Below, in pieces: positions 25,601 to 35,078 of a DNA stretch of 64,000 nucleotides. The stretch comes from an uncultured Eubacterium sp. (lineage in GTDB: Bacteria; Bacillota; Clostridia; Lachnospirales; Lachnospiraceae). The stretch spans positions 52,157 to 116,156 of the forward strand of contig CAJUDA010000004.1 in NCBI GenBank assembly GCA_910584875.1, written 5' to 3'. Position 1 is the first letter of the stretch. The number at the start of each line of letters is the position of its first letter. A model generated the notes under the pieces. The model did no database searches. It had not been told where the DNA came from and saw only the letters and a list, made by a program, of their open reading frames with translations. A program made the translations under genes and the position numbers.

Positions 25601-25614
25601 CTGCTGGTAAAACC

Positions 25615-25648
25615 AGACTGTTGTGATAATACATTATCGCAACAGTCT
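25615..25648. terminator. Hairpin between holA and tRNA-Ser
   Basis: AGACTGTTGTGATAA and its near-complement around a 4-bp centre. One G-T-type mismatch. Lies between the holA stop and the tRNA; the following T-run is short, so it may end or only slow holA transcripts. Confidence 0.55.
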
Positions 25649-25651
25649 TAT

Positions 25652-26644
25652 TTAATCATTTTTTGTCCCATTTGTCAATGCCTGAATTAAAAACATTTCT
25701 ACAGCGAGCTGATCAGACAGTCTTCCTTTTTTTAAACGTTCTTCATATTCCACACGGGTTTCCAGCATCTGCCGGAGATTTTCTGAGCGGAATGCTGCCG
25801 CCTGTTTGCTGTATTTTGGCACTGTAAAGGGGGGGATCCCTATCTTTTTTGCCAGTTCTCCCCGGTTCAATCCCCGTGCAGTCAGCTCTCTGATCTGCAG
25901 CAGGATATTAATATGGCGGGACAAAAGATATAAAATCGACATGGGCGATTCTTTGTTGGCGAGCAGATCATTATAATACCGGAGAGCCTTGTCCCTCTCT
26001 CCCGCTGCTACAGCGTCGATCATATCAAATATGCGCGAGACTGTCAGACCGGAGCAGACAGCATCGATATCACTGCTTCCGATATCCGGTCTCTCTCCTG
26101 TATAGCCGATCAGCTTGTCCAGCTCATTGCCCAGTGTCTCCATATCTGTCCCTACCCGTTCCATCAGATGTTCAACTGCCTCACCGGATATTGTCTTTTT
26201 TTCACGTTTCAGATATCCGGCAATCCATTTCCGAAGCATAGGTTCTGTCTGATGCTGGCACTCAGTGATGCAACCATTTTTCCCCAGCCACTTATACAGC
26301 TTATTGCGTTTATCCACTTCCCGTTCTACAAATACTACATAAGTAGAATCCGGGAAATCCGATAGATATTCTGTCATCTCCGTTGCCTTTTTAAAAAATC
26401 CACTGTCCTGTATGATGATCAGGCGCTGTGGAACCATAAAGGGAAGGATCTGTGCGACATCAGCGACGGCAGCTGGATCTGTCTTCTCTCCCTGAAATAT
26501 TGTACAGTTCATTTCATCGTCAGGCGCCGACAGCCGGTCACGCAGACATTTTTTGTAATACCTCACCATATAACGCTCTTCCCCATAAATCAGATGAAAC
26601 CGGGATAATGCATCTTGTTTTAGTTCCTCCTGCAGCTTAAGCAT
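25652..26644 (-). CDS. holA: DNA polymerase III delta subunit
   Basis: 330 residues. The clamp-loader subunit that opens the beta clamp. The family layout is visible: FHLIYGEERYMVRYYKKCL at the start, ILPFMVPQRLIIIQDSGFF (Walker-B-like region), YVVFVEREVDKRNKLYK, MERVGTDMETLGNELDKLIGY, and SPMSILYLLSRHINILLQI. ATG 26644 with GGGGAT upstream is preferred; ATG 26659 lies only 15 bp earlier and cannot be excluded. Confidence 0.93.
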   Translation of the reverse strand: MLKLQEELKQDALSRFHLIYGEERYMVRYYKKCLRDRLSAPDDEMNCTIFQGEKTDPAAVADVAQILPFMVPQRLIIIQDSGFFKKATEMTEYLSDFPDSTYVVFVEREVDKRNKLYKWLGKNGCITECQHQTEPMLRKWIAGYLKREKKTISGEAVEHLMERVGTDMETLGNELDKLIGYTGERPDIGSSDIDAVCSGLTVSRIFDMIDAVAAGERDKALRYYNDLLANKESPMSILYLLSRHINILLQIRELTARGLNRGELAKKIGIPPFTVPKYSKQAAAFRSENLRQMLETRVEYEERLKKGRLSDQLAVEMFLIQALTNGTKND

Positions 26645-26731
26645 TGATAAATCCCCCATACGAATCTTTTTTCATGTAACTATTGTCGGCTAAGACCTGT
26701 TCCCTGCTTTTTTAATATTTTATATCCAAAT

Positions 26732-28396
26732 TTATCCGATCAATACTTCCTTACCCCGAAAAGCAAAACCGTATTTCCGGATATTCCCTTCTTCTATTCT
26801 ATGTGCGAGAAGTATTTGCTCATACTTTCTTTCCTCAATCTGATTTAAAGCTGCCTGCACAGTTTCTTCCAGTGAAGACTCTTCTTTCGGATCATACACT
26901 TTAAATTCCAGAATGATTCCGTTGTCTCCTTGCTTCAATGGCGTCAGCATCACATCATATCGCCCATAACCGCTTTCTCTGTTGGATGTAAGTTCATACC
27001 TGTCAGAAAGATCAACCAGAAGCCCCAGCACCAATCCATGATAAAATTTCTCCGGCATCGTAAATTCAGATGAATGAGTCCCTCCATCAAAAGAACTAGT
27101 CATATCCATCAATATTCTGTTCATATAAGCATTCATCTCTTTCAGATTTCCCCGCAAAAGAGCCTTAATAAAATCATTATAATCACTGACACTTTCATCA
27201 AACCATTCCCGTACCATATCTTCAAAAGTTTGTCTGACTTCATAGTTCGTCAATGAGAGTTCATATTCTTTTCCATGTATTTCTATTATTTTCAGATATC
27301 CCGCTGTTAAAAGAAGACTCCACACAGCTTTCTCACTGCCAGATAACTGGTTAAATACCATTTCTTCATTAATTCTGCTTTGGATCGTCTTTCCCGACAA
27401 TAAACATTCAAATTGCATTTTGATATCTCTGTTCCCTTCCCGGATCAGGCGGCTGACTAATCCGTTTGAACTTGTATTCGCCCAAAAAGGTTTGAGACAT
27501 CCTTCGTCAAGAAAATTAATAATAGACCATGGATTATAAATATCCTGCAGATTTCCTATCGTAAAACCGTCATACCACTGCTTCACCTCGGCTTTATTCG
27601 ACAATCCAAACTCATCCATGGCATCAAAGACTTCTTCCTCCGTAAAACCAAAACAGGAAGCATAACGATTAGAAGTCATTGTTATAACCTTTATATTATT
27701 TAGATCTGAAAATAGTGATTCTTTACTAACCCTTGTGACGCCAGTCATAATTCCCCTTTCCAGATATGGATTTGTTTTAAAAGCTGCATTAAAGAGACTT
27801 CTTGTAAAAGAAACCATTTCATCCCAGTACCCATTTAAAAATGCTTCCTGCAAAGGAGTATCGTATTCATCTAATAAAATAATAACTTTTTTACCATAAT
27901 AGCGGAACAGAAAGGCTGACATCTGGTGAAGAGCAAGCGTGGCATCGCTATCATTCATACCCGCTGAAATCCTGTTGTAATATTCCATCTCTTTTTCACC
28001 CAGCATACCACTTGTTTTAATAAAAGAATATTTCTCATAAATTTGCACTAAAAGTTCATTTAATTTCGCCCGTGCATTTGGATAATCTTTTTCTTTTACA
28101 AGTGCAAAGGAAAGAAATATCACTGGATATGTCCCCTGCAATTTTCTATATTTTTTCTCTTTCCATATATTCAGTTTCTGGAAAATCTGCCCATTATCCT
28201 TATATTCCACACTAAAAAACCGTTTCAGCATGTCCATATTTAATGTTTTTCCAAATCTTCTGGGTCGGGTAATCAGAGTTACGGCATCCTCATTCTCCCA
28301 CCATTCTTTTATAAAACGGGTTTTATCAATATAAAAATTATCTCTTTGAATCAATTCTTCAAAATCCTGTGTCCCAACTGATACTGTTCTTGCCAC
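26732..28396 (-). CDS. AAA-ATPase-like / PD-(D/E)XK nuclease-like protein, paralogue 1
   Basis: 554 residues. N-terminal AAA-ATPase-like domain (PF09820 type): FYIDKT, P-loop TRPRRFGKT at about 45-53, and Walker B VIILLDEYDTP. C-terminal PD-(D/E)XK_9-type domain: GYGRYDVMLTP then GIILEFKVYD, keeping D and ExK. Proteins of this family occur in many copies in gut Clostridia and Bacteroides; their role is unknown. The start is GTG 28396, because GGAGGTGAAGAT leads to it and the two paralogues begin with the same VA/MARxVSxGxQDF; the ATG at 28417 lies in front of the ribosome site. Paralogues at 41211 and 48069. Confidence 0.9.
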   Translation of the reverse strand: MARTVSVGTQDFEELIQRDNFYIDKTRFIKEWWENEDAVTLITRPRRFGKTLNMDMLKRFFSVEYKDNGQIFQKLNIWKEKKYRKLQGTYPVIFLSFALVKEKDYPNARAKLNELLVQIYEKYSFIKTSGMLGEKEMEYYNRISAGMNDSDATLALHQMSAFLFRYYGKKVIILLDEYDTPLQEAFLNGYWDEMVSFTRSLFNAAFKTNPYLERGIMTGVTRVSKESLFSDLNNIKVITMTSNRYASCFGFTEEEVFDAMDEFGLSNKAEVKQWYDGFTIGNLQDIYNPWSIINFLDEGCLKPFWANTSSNGLVSRLIREGNRDIKMQFECLLSGKTIQSRINEEMVFNQLSGSEKAVWSLLLTAGYLKIIEIHGKEYELSLTNYEVRQTFEDMVREWFDESVSDYNDFIKALLRGNLKEMNAYMNRILMDMTSSFDGGTHSSEFTMPEKFYHGLVLGLLVDLSDRYELTSNRESGYGRYDVMLTPLKQGDNGIILEFKVYDPKEESSLEETVQAALNQIEERKYEQILLAHRIEEGNIRKYGFAFRGKEVLIG

Positions 28397-28494
28397 ATCT
28401 TCACCTCCATATATCATCCCTCAATCACACAATGGTGTTCCCCTGTCTTCCTGACAGAAGTATATCATAATCAATATATAAAGTCTATCCTTAT

Positions 28495-30696
28495 TCACGG
28501 TCTAAATGTACTCCTAAATGTGCTGACATTCCATTTCCCCTCCTGGATCTTCACGGTTATAGCCCCGTTATCCATCGTACTGTAAATGTCTGCCCCCGTG
28601 CGCCGCAGCCGATCCAGCGTCTCTGGCGCCGGATGTCCGTATCGGTTGCCCTCACCGGCTGAAATCACAGCGATTTCCGGTTTTAGTATCGCCAGAAATT
28701 CTTCACCGTCCGAACCGGCAGAACCGTGATGACCTACCTTTAAGTAATCGACATCACCGATCTGATCCATAATCTGTTTTTCCCCTGCCTGCTCCAGATC
28801 CCCCGTAAAAAGTCCCCGAAAATCCTTGTACTGCAGCTCCAGTATAAGCGAATAATCATTCTTTGTCTGCCAGTTGTATGCGCGGAATGGATGAAGGCAC
28901 CGGAATTTTAAATCTCCCACCGCAAGTCCGTCTCCCTTTTTCATCTTCTTTACCAAAATACTTCTCTCCCGGCAGATCTGTTCTATGATAAGATAATCCT
29001 TATCTGTCTTCTCAATCTCTGGAAGTACCAGTGTACCGATCTGGAATCCCATATAATCTTGTTTTTGCAGTATTTCCAAAATTCCGTTACTATGGTCGTT
29101 GTCTGAGTGGGTAATAAATATATAATCCAGTTTTCGTATCCCGTAATATTTTAAATAGCTGCAGATACGATATTTCCCGACACTTCCCACATCCGAACTT
29201 CCACCGTCGATCAGGATTGTCTTATCCGCATAACGGATACAACAGCAGTCCCCCTGACCGACATCCAGGTTTGTAATCTGCAGCTTTCCCCTGTCTGGTG
29301 CCGGTACAAGCAGCAAAATGAAGGCAGAGACCAGCAGACCGCAGGAGATCCATGTTCTTCGGGAGCCTGCCTTACGTCCGGACGGAAACCGGGACAGGCT
29401 GACCCATACAGACAGGAACCCATAGTATAAAAGGATCTGCCACCATGCCGGTCTCCCGGTGATGCAGGATGCCATGGGAAGGAACTGTATCAGTTCTCCC
29501 ACATATGTATAAAAATATAATATAAAATGGACAATACCAAAGAGAAAATTTCCGGTCTGTACAGACAGAAAAGCTGACAGACTGCCCAGAAAGGACATAC
29601 AAAGCAATATTCCGACAAAGGGAAGTACAATTACGTTGATCAGTGCGCTATATGGATTGAATTCAAAATAATAATAGAGAAGTACCGGAAGCGTCACGAT
29701 CTGTATACCAAGGCTTCCCAGGAATGCCCGGATCACGGCACTGCAGAATATGTTTTTGAACTCCTCTGCCTGTTTTTGAAAACCCTCCACAAAAACAGCA
29801 ATGCCAAAAACCGTTCCATAAGAAAGCATAAAACCAGCCTCAAATAAAACCGATGGATGCATTAGCAGCTGGAGAAAGGCACTCAATGCCAGCGCACAGT
29901 AAACATCATACCGCTCTCCCAGAAAATATGCTGCCAGATAACACAACATCATCCAGACTGCCCTCTGTGCCGATACAGAAAAGCCGGTGAGTTCTCCATA
30001 CAAAAACAAAACCACTGCCGTAACGACCGCTGCCGCTCTCATCGGTATGACATAACGACGTAAAACAGCAAAAAGTCCCATGCCGATCAGGGAAATATGC
30101 AGTCCGGATATCGCCAGAAGATGTGCGATACCGCTCTCCTGATACAGCGTCCGTGTCTCGTCTGACAGCGCACTTTTTTCTCCCAGCACCATCGCTGCCG
30201 CCACGCCCGCCTCTTCTTCCGGCAGACATAACATGATTCTTTGATACAGTGCCGTCCTCACACCATGCAGCCACTGCTCCACGATTCTGCAAGTTTTATC
30301 CGTTATCTTCAATGACTGAACAGACATTTTGCAGGAGATTCCCTGATTTCTATAATACTGGTATTCATTAAATTGTCCCGGATTACCAGGCTGGGAAAAG
30401 GAATAGATTTTTCCTGTCACCAGCAGGATATTGCCAATCCTTACGTCTGTAAAATCCACTCCGTCCCGCCCCTGATACAGTTTTATGCGCCGGCATAAAG
30501 GCTTTCCGTTTTCCATCACATCACCGGCTGACAGACTGACCGATTCCCCCTGACCGTCAATCTCTTCTACCTGACACTGTAACGTTTTTTGCTCTCCTTG
30601 ATACTGCCGCTCTTTTACTGCGTCCAGCTTTCCACGGAATATCAGGATTAAAAATATATACATCCCCAAAGCCACACACAAAGGACGTCTTCTCAA
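28495..30696 (-). CDS. comEC: ComEC/Rec2 DNA uptake channel protein
   Basis: 733 residues. An N-terminal DUF4131/OB part (about 1-140), the Competence membrane domain (about 150-440, with VLGEKSALSDETRTLYQESGIAHLLAISGLH-like segment and many helices), and a C-terminal metallo-beta-lactamase domain (about 470-725: DVGQGDCCCIRY, HSDNDHSNG, LFTGDLE, GHHGSAGSD). Forms the membrane channel for single-stranded DNA in transformation. Start is TTG 30696, 4-7 bp after GGAGGAGG. comEA lies 3 kb upstream in the same direction, split off by the two-component system and lipoprotein genes. Confidence 0.93.
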   Translation of the reverse strand: MRRRPLCVALGMYIFLILIFRGKLDAVKERQYQGEQKTLQCQVEEIDGQGESVSLSAGDVMENGKPLCRRIKLYQGRDGVDFTDVRIGNILLVTGKIYSFSQPGNPGQFNEYQYYRNQGISCKMSVQSLKITDKTCRIVEQWLHGVRTALYQRIMLCLPEEEAGVAAAMVLGEKSALSDETRTLYQESGIAHLLAISGLHISLIGMGLFAVLRRYVIPMRAAAVVTAVVLFLYGELTGFSVSAQRAVWMMLCYLAAYFLGERYDVYCALALSAFLQLLMHPSVLFEAGFMLSYGTVFGIAVFVEGFQKQAEEFKNIFCSAVIRAFLGSLGIQIVTLPVLLYYYFEFNPYSALINVIVLPFVGILLCMSFLGSLSAFLSVQTGNFLFGIVHFILYFYTYVGELIQFLPMASCITGRPAWWQILLYYGFLSVWVSLSRFPSGRKAGSRRTWISCGLLVSAFILLLVPAPDRGKLQITNLDVGQGDCCCIRYADKTILIDGGSSDVGSVGKYRICSYLKYYGIRKLDYIFITHSDNDHSNGILEILQKQDYMGFQIGTLVLPEIEKTDKDYLIIEQICRERSILVKKMKKGDGLAVGDLKFRCLHPFRAYNWQTKNDYSLILELQYKDFRGLFTGDLEQAGEKQIMDQIGDVDYLKVGHHGSAGSDGEEFLAILKPEIAVISAGEGNRYGHPAPETLDRLRRTGADIYSTMDNGAITVKIQEGKWNVSTFRSTFRP

Positions 30697-30717
30697 TACC
30701 TCCTCCTTACTGGTTTT

Positions 30718-31674
30718 CTATGGCGTTTCCTCCACGGAGGAAGCCCCTGTTACCAGATTGAGGTTCCTCTCGTATGGTGTATTAAAATTCTCTGTTTCCC
30801 CGTATTTCTCCCACTGTTCCCCATTGATCGTAAACTGCACCTGACTGACATTGGAAAGTTCACAAAGTGTGTTCACGATCGAATAGACCGTCACATCACT
30901 TTTAACTCCCGAAAGCAGACCCATGAATTCTCTGCTCAGATCAACATAACAAATATTATCACGGATCGTCACACTATTCACCACGGTACCCGAAGGTACC
31001 GCAGGGATCAGGCTATACTCTCCTGCATTGACGATCTCTTCCGGACCTTCCACCAGTTTTTCCAGCAGCAGCTGCGCCAGCGGCTCTGCCGCATTATAAG
31101 TGACATCGGCAGATACTGCCATCAGTGCCTCGCCGTTTTCCTGGGCAAAATATAATGTTACCTGCTTTTTCTGTTCCTTAAATTCGGGGTTCAGTTCATC
31201 CACAAAGGTATCCTGGTTCATCAGACCGACGGCATTGCCAGAGAGCGTCAGCGGCTGGTCTTCCACATAGAATTCTACATAATCAATCCCGGGGATCTGA
31301 CACAGCGTCTTTACAATGGCCGCTCTTGCGAGGATTTCATCAATCCCTGTCCTGTTGTTATATGTTGCGGTAAAATACAAAGACAGCTGTGTTTCCTTGA
31401 TCAGAAAGTCACTGATTTCCACCTGTGGTTCGATAGGATTTCTGGCACGCCCCGACGAACCGCTGGTCTGCAGCTGCCCCAAAAGTTTCTGTATGGTATC
31501 CACTGTATTTTGTTTATAGATCACAGTCTCATATTCTTCTGACACAAGACCAGATGACTCCTCATCAATCCGGTAGATTTGAAACACACTCGTCTTTTCT
31601 TCTTCATCACCATTACAGGCAGTCAGTATTCCTACAAGAAAAAGGGACAGAAAAAAGCAATATATCTTTCTCAT
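30718..31674 (-). CDS. GerMN-domain lipoprotein
   Basis: 318 residues. A signal peptide with lipobox LTAC (about residues 17-20) is followed by two GerMN-like domains, about 55-150 (ISDFLIKETQLSLYFTATYNN) and 165-290 (LLEKLVEGPE, PSGTVVNSVTIRDNICYVDLSREF, YSIVNTLCELSNVSQVQFTING). In spore formers and others these are surface proteins near histidine kinases. AGGAGG before ATG 31674; it follows the histidine kinase gene by 13 bp and is probably co-regulated by, or a partner of, that kinase (inference). Confidence 0.88.
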   Translation of the reverse strand: MRKIYCFFLSLFLVGILTACNGDEEEKTSVFQIYRIDEESSGLVSEEYETVIYKQNTVDTIQKLLGQLQTSGSSGRARNPIEPQVEISDFLIKETQLSLYFTATYNNRTGIDEILARAAIVKTLCQIPGIDYVEFYVEDQPLTLSGNAVGLMNQDTFVDELNPEFKEQKKQVTLYFAQENGEALMAVSADVTYNAAEPLAQLLLEKLVEGPEEIVNAGEYSLIPAVPSGTVVNSVTIRDNICYVDLSREFMGLLSGVKSDVTVYSIVNTLCELSNVSQVQFTINGEQWEKYGETENFNTPYERNLNLVTGASSVEETP

Positions 31675-31687
31675 TCCGCCATACCTC

Positions 31688-33115
31688 CTATTCCAGATAG
31701 ATCAGGGGAATCCTGACATTAAAGGTAGTTCCCTGCTGTTCCTGACTGTGTACACGGATCGAGCCGCGGTGCAGCAATACGGCACTCCGGGTGATGGCAA
31801 GCCCCAGTCCGTTCCCGCCAGTCTCCCTTGACCGTGCCTTGTCCACACGATAAAACCGCTCAAATATATTTTCCTGAAGATCCTCGGGAATGCCCACACC
31901 AGAATCCGACACTTTCAAATAAAAGAACTTGTGGTCCGCATTCAGGGAAACCCGGACCCATCCGTCATCATAATTATATTTGATCGCATTCTCGATCAGA
32001 TTGCGGACAGCCATCTCCAGCTTCACCTCATCCATCTGGGCGGTTACCGGACGCACGCTTTCAAAAATAATCTCAATATTCCTCTGGTCAGCGATCGGGC
32101 GGAGCTGTTTTAAGATCCGTTCGACAAATTCATTGACATTTACCTCTGAAATCGTGACAGCAGCCGCATTTTTGTCCATGCGGACCAGGGAAAGCAGGTC
32201 GTTGATAATCTGGTTCATACGTTCCAGTTCATTATTGATATCAACCATAAATTCCTGATATAGTTCTACCGGCAGTCCCTCCTGTCCCATCAGGGACTCT
32301 GCCAGCACTTTAACAGATGTGATCGGTGTCTTTAATTCATGTGACACGTTGGAGACAAACTCCTGTCTGGCATCTTCCAGATTCTGAAGATCGGTAAGCA
32401 TATGATTAAAGCTCTTTGTGAGTTGTTCTTCCTCCACATAACCGTGCAGGTCCATCGTTTCATTAAAGTCTCCCTGTGTGATCTGTGAAATGGATCCCGC
32501 CACCTCCCGGATCGGTTTTACGATCTGACCGGAATACAGGATCGAACTGACGATCACGATCACTCCCAGCAGCAGGATCATCGTCAGTGAGATCGTCTGG
32601 ATGCTTTCATACATCCGGTTGATGCTGTTGAGCGAAAAATCCATCACGACAGTGCCATTGACTGTTTTTTTATCCGAGCTGTATATGGGCAGGATGATCT
32701 GGACGTCATCCCTGAATTTATTGACGACCCGGTTTGTATTCCCTTTCATGCACTGTACGATATCCTTGATCAGTATGATATTTCCTTCCTGCAGCCCATA
32801 GGTATCGCGTAGCACGACAAGACCGGAATCCACGATCAGGATCCTGCCATCGTATATGTCAGAAACCTGTGTGAGCTCGGAATCCAGCTCAGAAGAGACG
32901 TCATTTGTAAAAAATGCGGAAGACACAACAAGATTAGACAAGATCGTTCCTCTTGCCTGTAATTCTGTAATTCTCTGTGATACAGCACGGGAGCGGTACG
33001 TGTTCATAAGAACCAGCGTAAAGATCACAAGGGGAATGATCCCGGTCAGGATCAATACACATAAACTCTGGACACGAAGGCTCTTTACCTGTTTGATCTT
33101 ATTCTTTATTTGCAA
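31688..33115 (-). CDS. WalK-like sensor histidine kinase
   Basis: About 475 residues from TTG 33115. Membrane segment at about 17-37, an outside sensor domain of about 120 residues, a second segment (ISLTMILLLGVIVIVSSIL), HAMP, HisKA with phospho-His in FVSNVSHELKTPI, then N box NLIENAIKYN, DSGVGIPEDL and the GGNGLGLAIT ATP lid. The gene start is not certain: no ATG fits, and the reading frame is open far upstream over the response-regulator gene. TTG 33115 or GTG/TTG codons slightly upstream (to 33136) overlap the regulator's last codons. Operon with the regulator and the GerMN lipoprotein. Confidence 0.88.
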   Translation of the reverse strand: MQIKNKIKQVKSLRVQSLCVLILTGIIPLVIFTLVLMNTYRSRAVSQRITELQARGTILSNLVVSSAFFTNDVSSELDSELTQVSDIYDGRILIVDSGLVVLRDTYGLQEGNIILIKDIVQCMKGNTNRVVNKFRDDVQIILPIYSSDKKTVNGTVVMDFSLNSINRMYESIQTISLTMILLLGVIVIVSSILYSGQIVKPIREVAGSISQITQGDFNETMDLHGYVEEEQLTKSFNHMLTDLQNLEDARQEFVSNVSHELKTPITSVKVLAESLMGQEGLPVELYQEFMVDINNELERMNQIINDLLSLVRMDKNAAAVTISEVNVNEFVERILKQLRPIADQRNIEIIFESVRPVTAQMDEVKLEMAVRNLIENAIKYNYDDGWVRVSLNADHKFFYLKVSDSGVGIPEDLQENIFERFYRVDKARSRETGGNGLGLAITRSAVLLHRGSIRVHSQEQQGTTFNVRIPLIYLE

Positions 33116-33800
33116 AGTAATAACCAACACCCCATTTTGTATGTATATATTTGGGCTCGCGTGGATTGGATTCAATTTTTTCACGAAGTCTCCGGACATG
33201 CACATCCACTGTTCTGACATCTCCCGGGTAATCTGCTCCCCATACCTGATGGAGGAGATCAACCCGTCCATATACTTTATTGGGATGATTTGTCAAAAAT
33301 TCAAGCAGATCAAATTCCTTTGTCGTAAGATTGATCTCCTGATCGTTTATAAATACCCGTCTTCCCTCTTTGTCGATCCGCATCTGTCCATAGAAAACCG
33401 CATTTTGATCCAACACCTCTTCTTTGCGGGTACGCTTTGAGCTGCGACGGATGATTGCCCGTATCCTGGCTTTCACTTCTAAAATATTGAAAGGCTTGGT
33501 GATATAGTCATCGGCGCCATATTCCAGTCCGAGTATCTTATCCATATCGTCCCCTTTCGCTGTCAGCATAATGATGGGAACATCCGAAAACTCCCGGATC
33601 TGCTGACAAACTTCAAACCCTGACATCTTTGGCAGCATGACATCCAGAAGAATGACATCATACTGATTGTGATGTACTGCCTCCAGTGCCTGCTCTCCAT
33701 CGTAGGCGACATCGACATCCATCCCGTCCTGTTCCAGACTAAAACGGATCCCCTTCACAATCAATTTTTCATCATCCACTACTAATACTGTCTTTGCCAT
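33099..33800 (-). CDS. OmpR/WalR-family response regulator
   Basis: 233 residues. Receiver domain about 1-115: VVDDEK, phospho-acceptor Asp in VILLDVMLP, TAKGDD, and K in YITKPFN. Winged-helix DNA-binding domain about 130-230: LTTKEFDLLEFL, DVRTVDVHVRRLREKIE, IHTKWGVGYYF. Closest in look to WalR/ResD regulators. Partner of the overlapping histidine kinase gene. GGAGGCAGATT before ATG 33800. Confidence 0.93.
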   Translation of the reverse strand: MAKTVLVVDDEKLIVKGIRFSLEQDGMDVDVAYDGEQALEAVHHNQYDVILLDVMLPKMSGFEVCQQIREFSDVPIIMLTAKGDDMDKILGLEYGADDYITKPFNILEVKARIRAIIRRSSKRTRKEEVLDQNAVFYGQMRIDKEGRRVFINDQEINLTTKEFDLLEFLTNHPNKVYGRVDLLHQVWGADYPGDVRTVDVHVRRLREKIESNPREPKYIHTKWGVGYYFANKE

Positions 33801-33815
33801 AATCTGCCTCCACTT

Positions 33816-34433
33816 TTATGAAACTATGATATTTTCTTTAATTTTACTGAATACCCCTTCTTTTATGCCAGTGATATTCATAATATCATCAATCTTTTCA
33901 AATGCTCCATTCGTTTCCCTGTAAGAAATGATCTGGGACGCCTTGGATTCCCCTATTCCGTTCAGTGTCATAAGCTCTTCACGGGAAGCAGTATTGATAT
34001 TTACTTTCCCTTTTGTTGTACTGTCCCGTGTCCTCTCCACTGATCTTTTGCTTTGTTTGGCAGGAATGGTGATCTGACTGCCGTCTGTCACGCTCTCTGC
34101 CTGGTTCACCGCCGATGTATCCGCTTTTTTAGTAAATCCGCCGGCGTGCTTCACAACCTCCACCAGCCGCGGAGCATCAGAAAATACATAGACTCCCGGT
34201 TTTTTCACCTCACCACATATATGGATATATACATTGTCGCCCTTTTGCGGAGTTTTCCCTGCTTCTTTTGCTGATGCGGGCTGAGCCCTCCCGGAATCGG
34301 AACCGTCGGCAAACTGTTCTGTCACAACCTCTTCTTTTACCGGCTGTCTGTTGTTCACTGTGATATAAATGACACCACACACCAAAACGGCGATCACACC
34401 GATCACCACCTGGATTTTTTTCTTTTTCTCCAT
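33816..34433 (-). CDS. comEA: ComEA-type helix-hairpin-helix DNA-binding protein
   Basis: 205 residues. One N-terminal membrane anchor (about 8-25), an SLBB domain (about 80-140: VYIHICGEVKKPGVY, RLVEVVKHAGGFTKKA), and a C-terminal pair of helix-hairpin-helix motifs (about 150-205: KVNINTASREELMTLNGIGESKA, YRETNGAFEKIDDIMNI). It binds incoming DNA at the membrane in transformation, before ComEC. ATG 34433 has GGAGAG; the frame to 34496 is longer than the family start. Confidence 0.93.
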   Translation of the reverse strand: MEKKKKIQVVIGVIAVLVCGVIYITVNNRQPVKEEVVTEQFADGSDSGRAQPASAKEAGKTPQKGDNVYIHICGEVKKPGVYVFSDAPRLVEVVKHAGGFTKKADTSAVNQAESVTDGSQITIPAKQSKRSVERTRDSTTKGKVNINTASREELMTLNGIGESKASQIISYRETNGAFEKIDDIMNITGIKEGVFSKIKENIIVS

Positions 34434-34548
34434 ATCGTACTCTCCTCTGTCAGGCCGGAAAAGGAAATACGATGTATAGAACCATTTTACCAACAATGCA
34501 AAGATTTTACAACATCAAATTTTAGAAGTTTCCGGTAAGTTTCCGGCG

Positions 34549-34983
34549 TTACTTCCATTTGAATGTTACAATGCCGGCAATGATAATGGCGATCCCGATA
34601 CATTTTCGCCATTCAAAAGGCTGGCGGTCAAGCCCGAACATACCAAAAAGCTCCAGCAGATAAGAGACAAGAAGCTGTGCTGCCACGATAAACATTGCCG
34701 ATCTCGCCGGGCCAACCGCATCGACGCTGAAAATTACAGTATATGTGATAAAGGCGCCGATCGCACCGCCCAGCAGCATATACTTCGGTGATACCTGAAA
34801 CAGGCTTCCTACTGTGCCATCCTTCCCTGTAATAAACCATGCCGCGATACATACGACCAGCGCTGTCAGCTGGACAAATGACGCCGACAGCCAGATACTG
34901 GTCTGTTTCGTCACTTCGGTATTAAAGACGCCCTGTACACTCATCAGGGCACCAGAGATAATCGCAACCAGAATTCCCCACAT
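34549..34983 (-). CDS. DMT-type small transporter (YdcZ/DUF606)
   Basis: 144 residues with about five membrane segments. The DUF606 pattern is present: ISGALMSVQGVFNTEV at about 8-23, ALVVCIAAWFITG, and GMFGLDRQPFEWRKCIGIAIIIAGI at the C-terminus. Function is unproven in the family; probable small-molecule efflux. AGAGGTG precedes ATG 34983; the frame to 35025 has no ribosome site. Confidence 0.85.
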   Translation of the reverse strand: MWGILVAIISGALMSVQGVFNTEVTKQTSIWLSASFVQLTALVVCIAAWFITGKDGTVGSLFQVSPKYMLLGGAIGAFITYTVIFSVDAVGPARSAMFIVAAQLLVSYLLELFGMFGLDRQPFEWRKCIGIAIIIAGIVTFKWK

Positions 34984-35078
34984 AAAAAACACCTCTTTTT
35001 GAATGATCTGTTGTAATAGTATCATCCGGAATCCCGTGTTTTATACGATACCATCATCAAAAAAGGTGTTTTTATATA

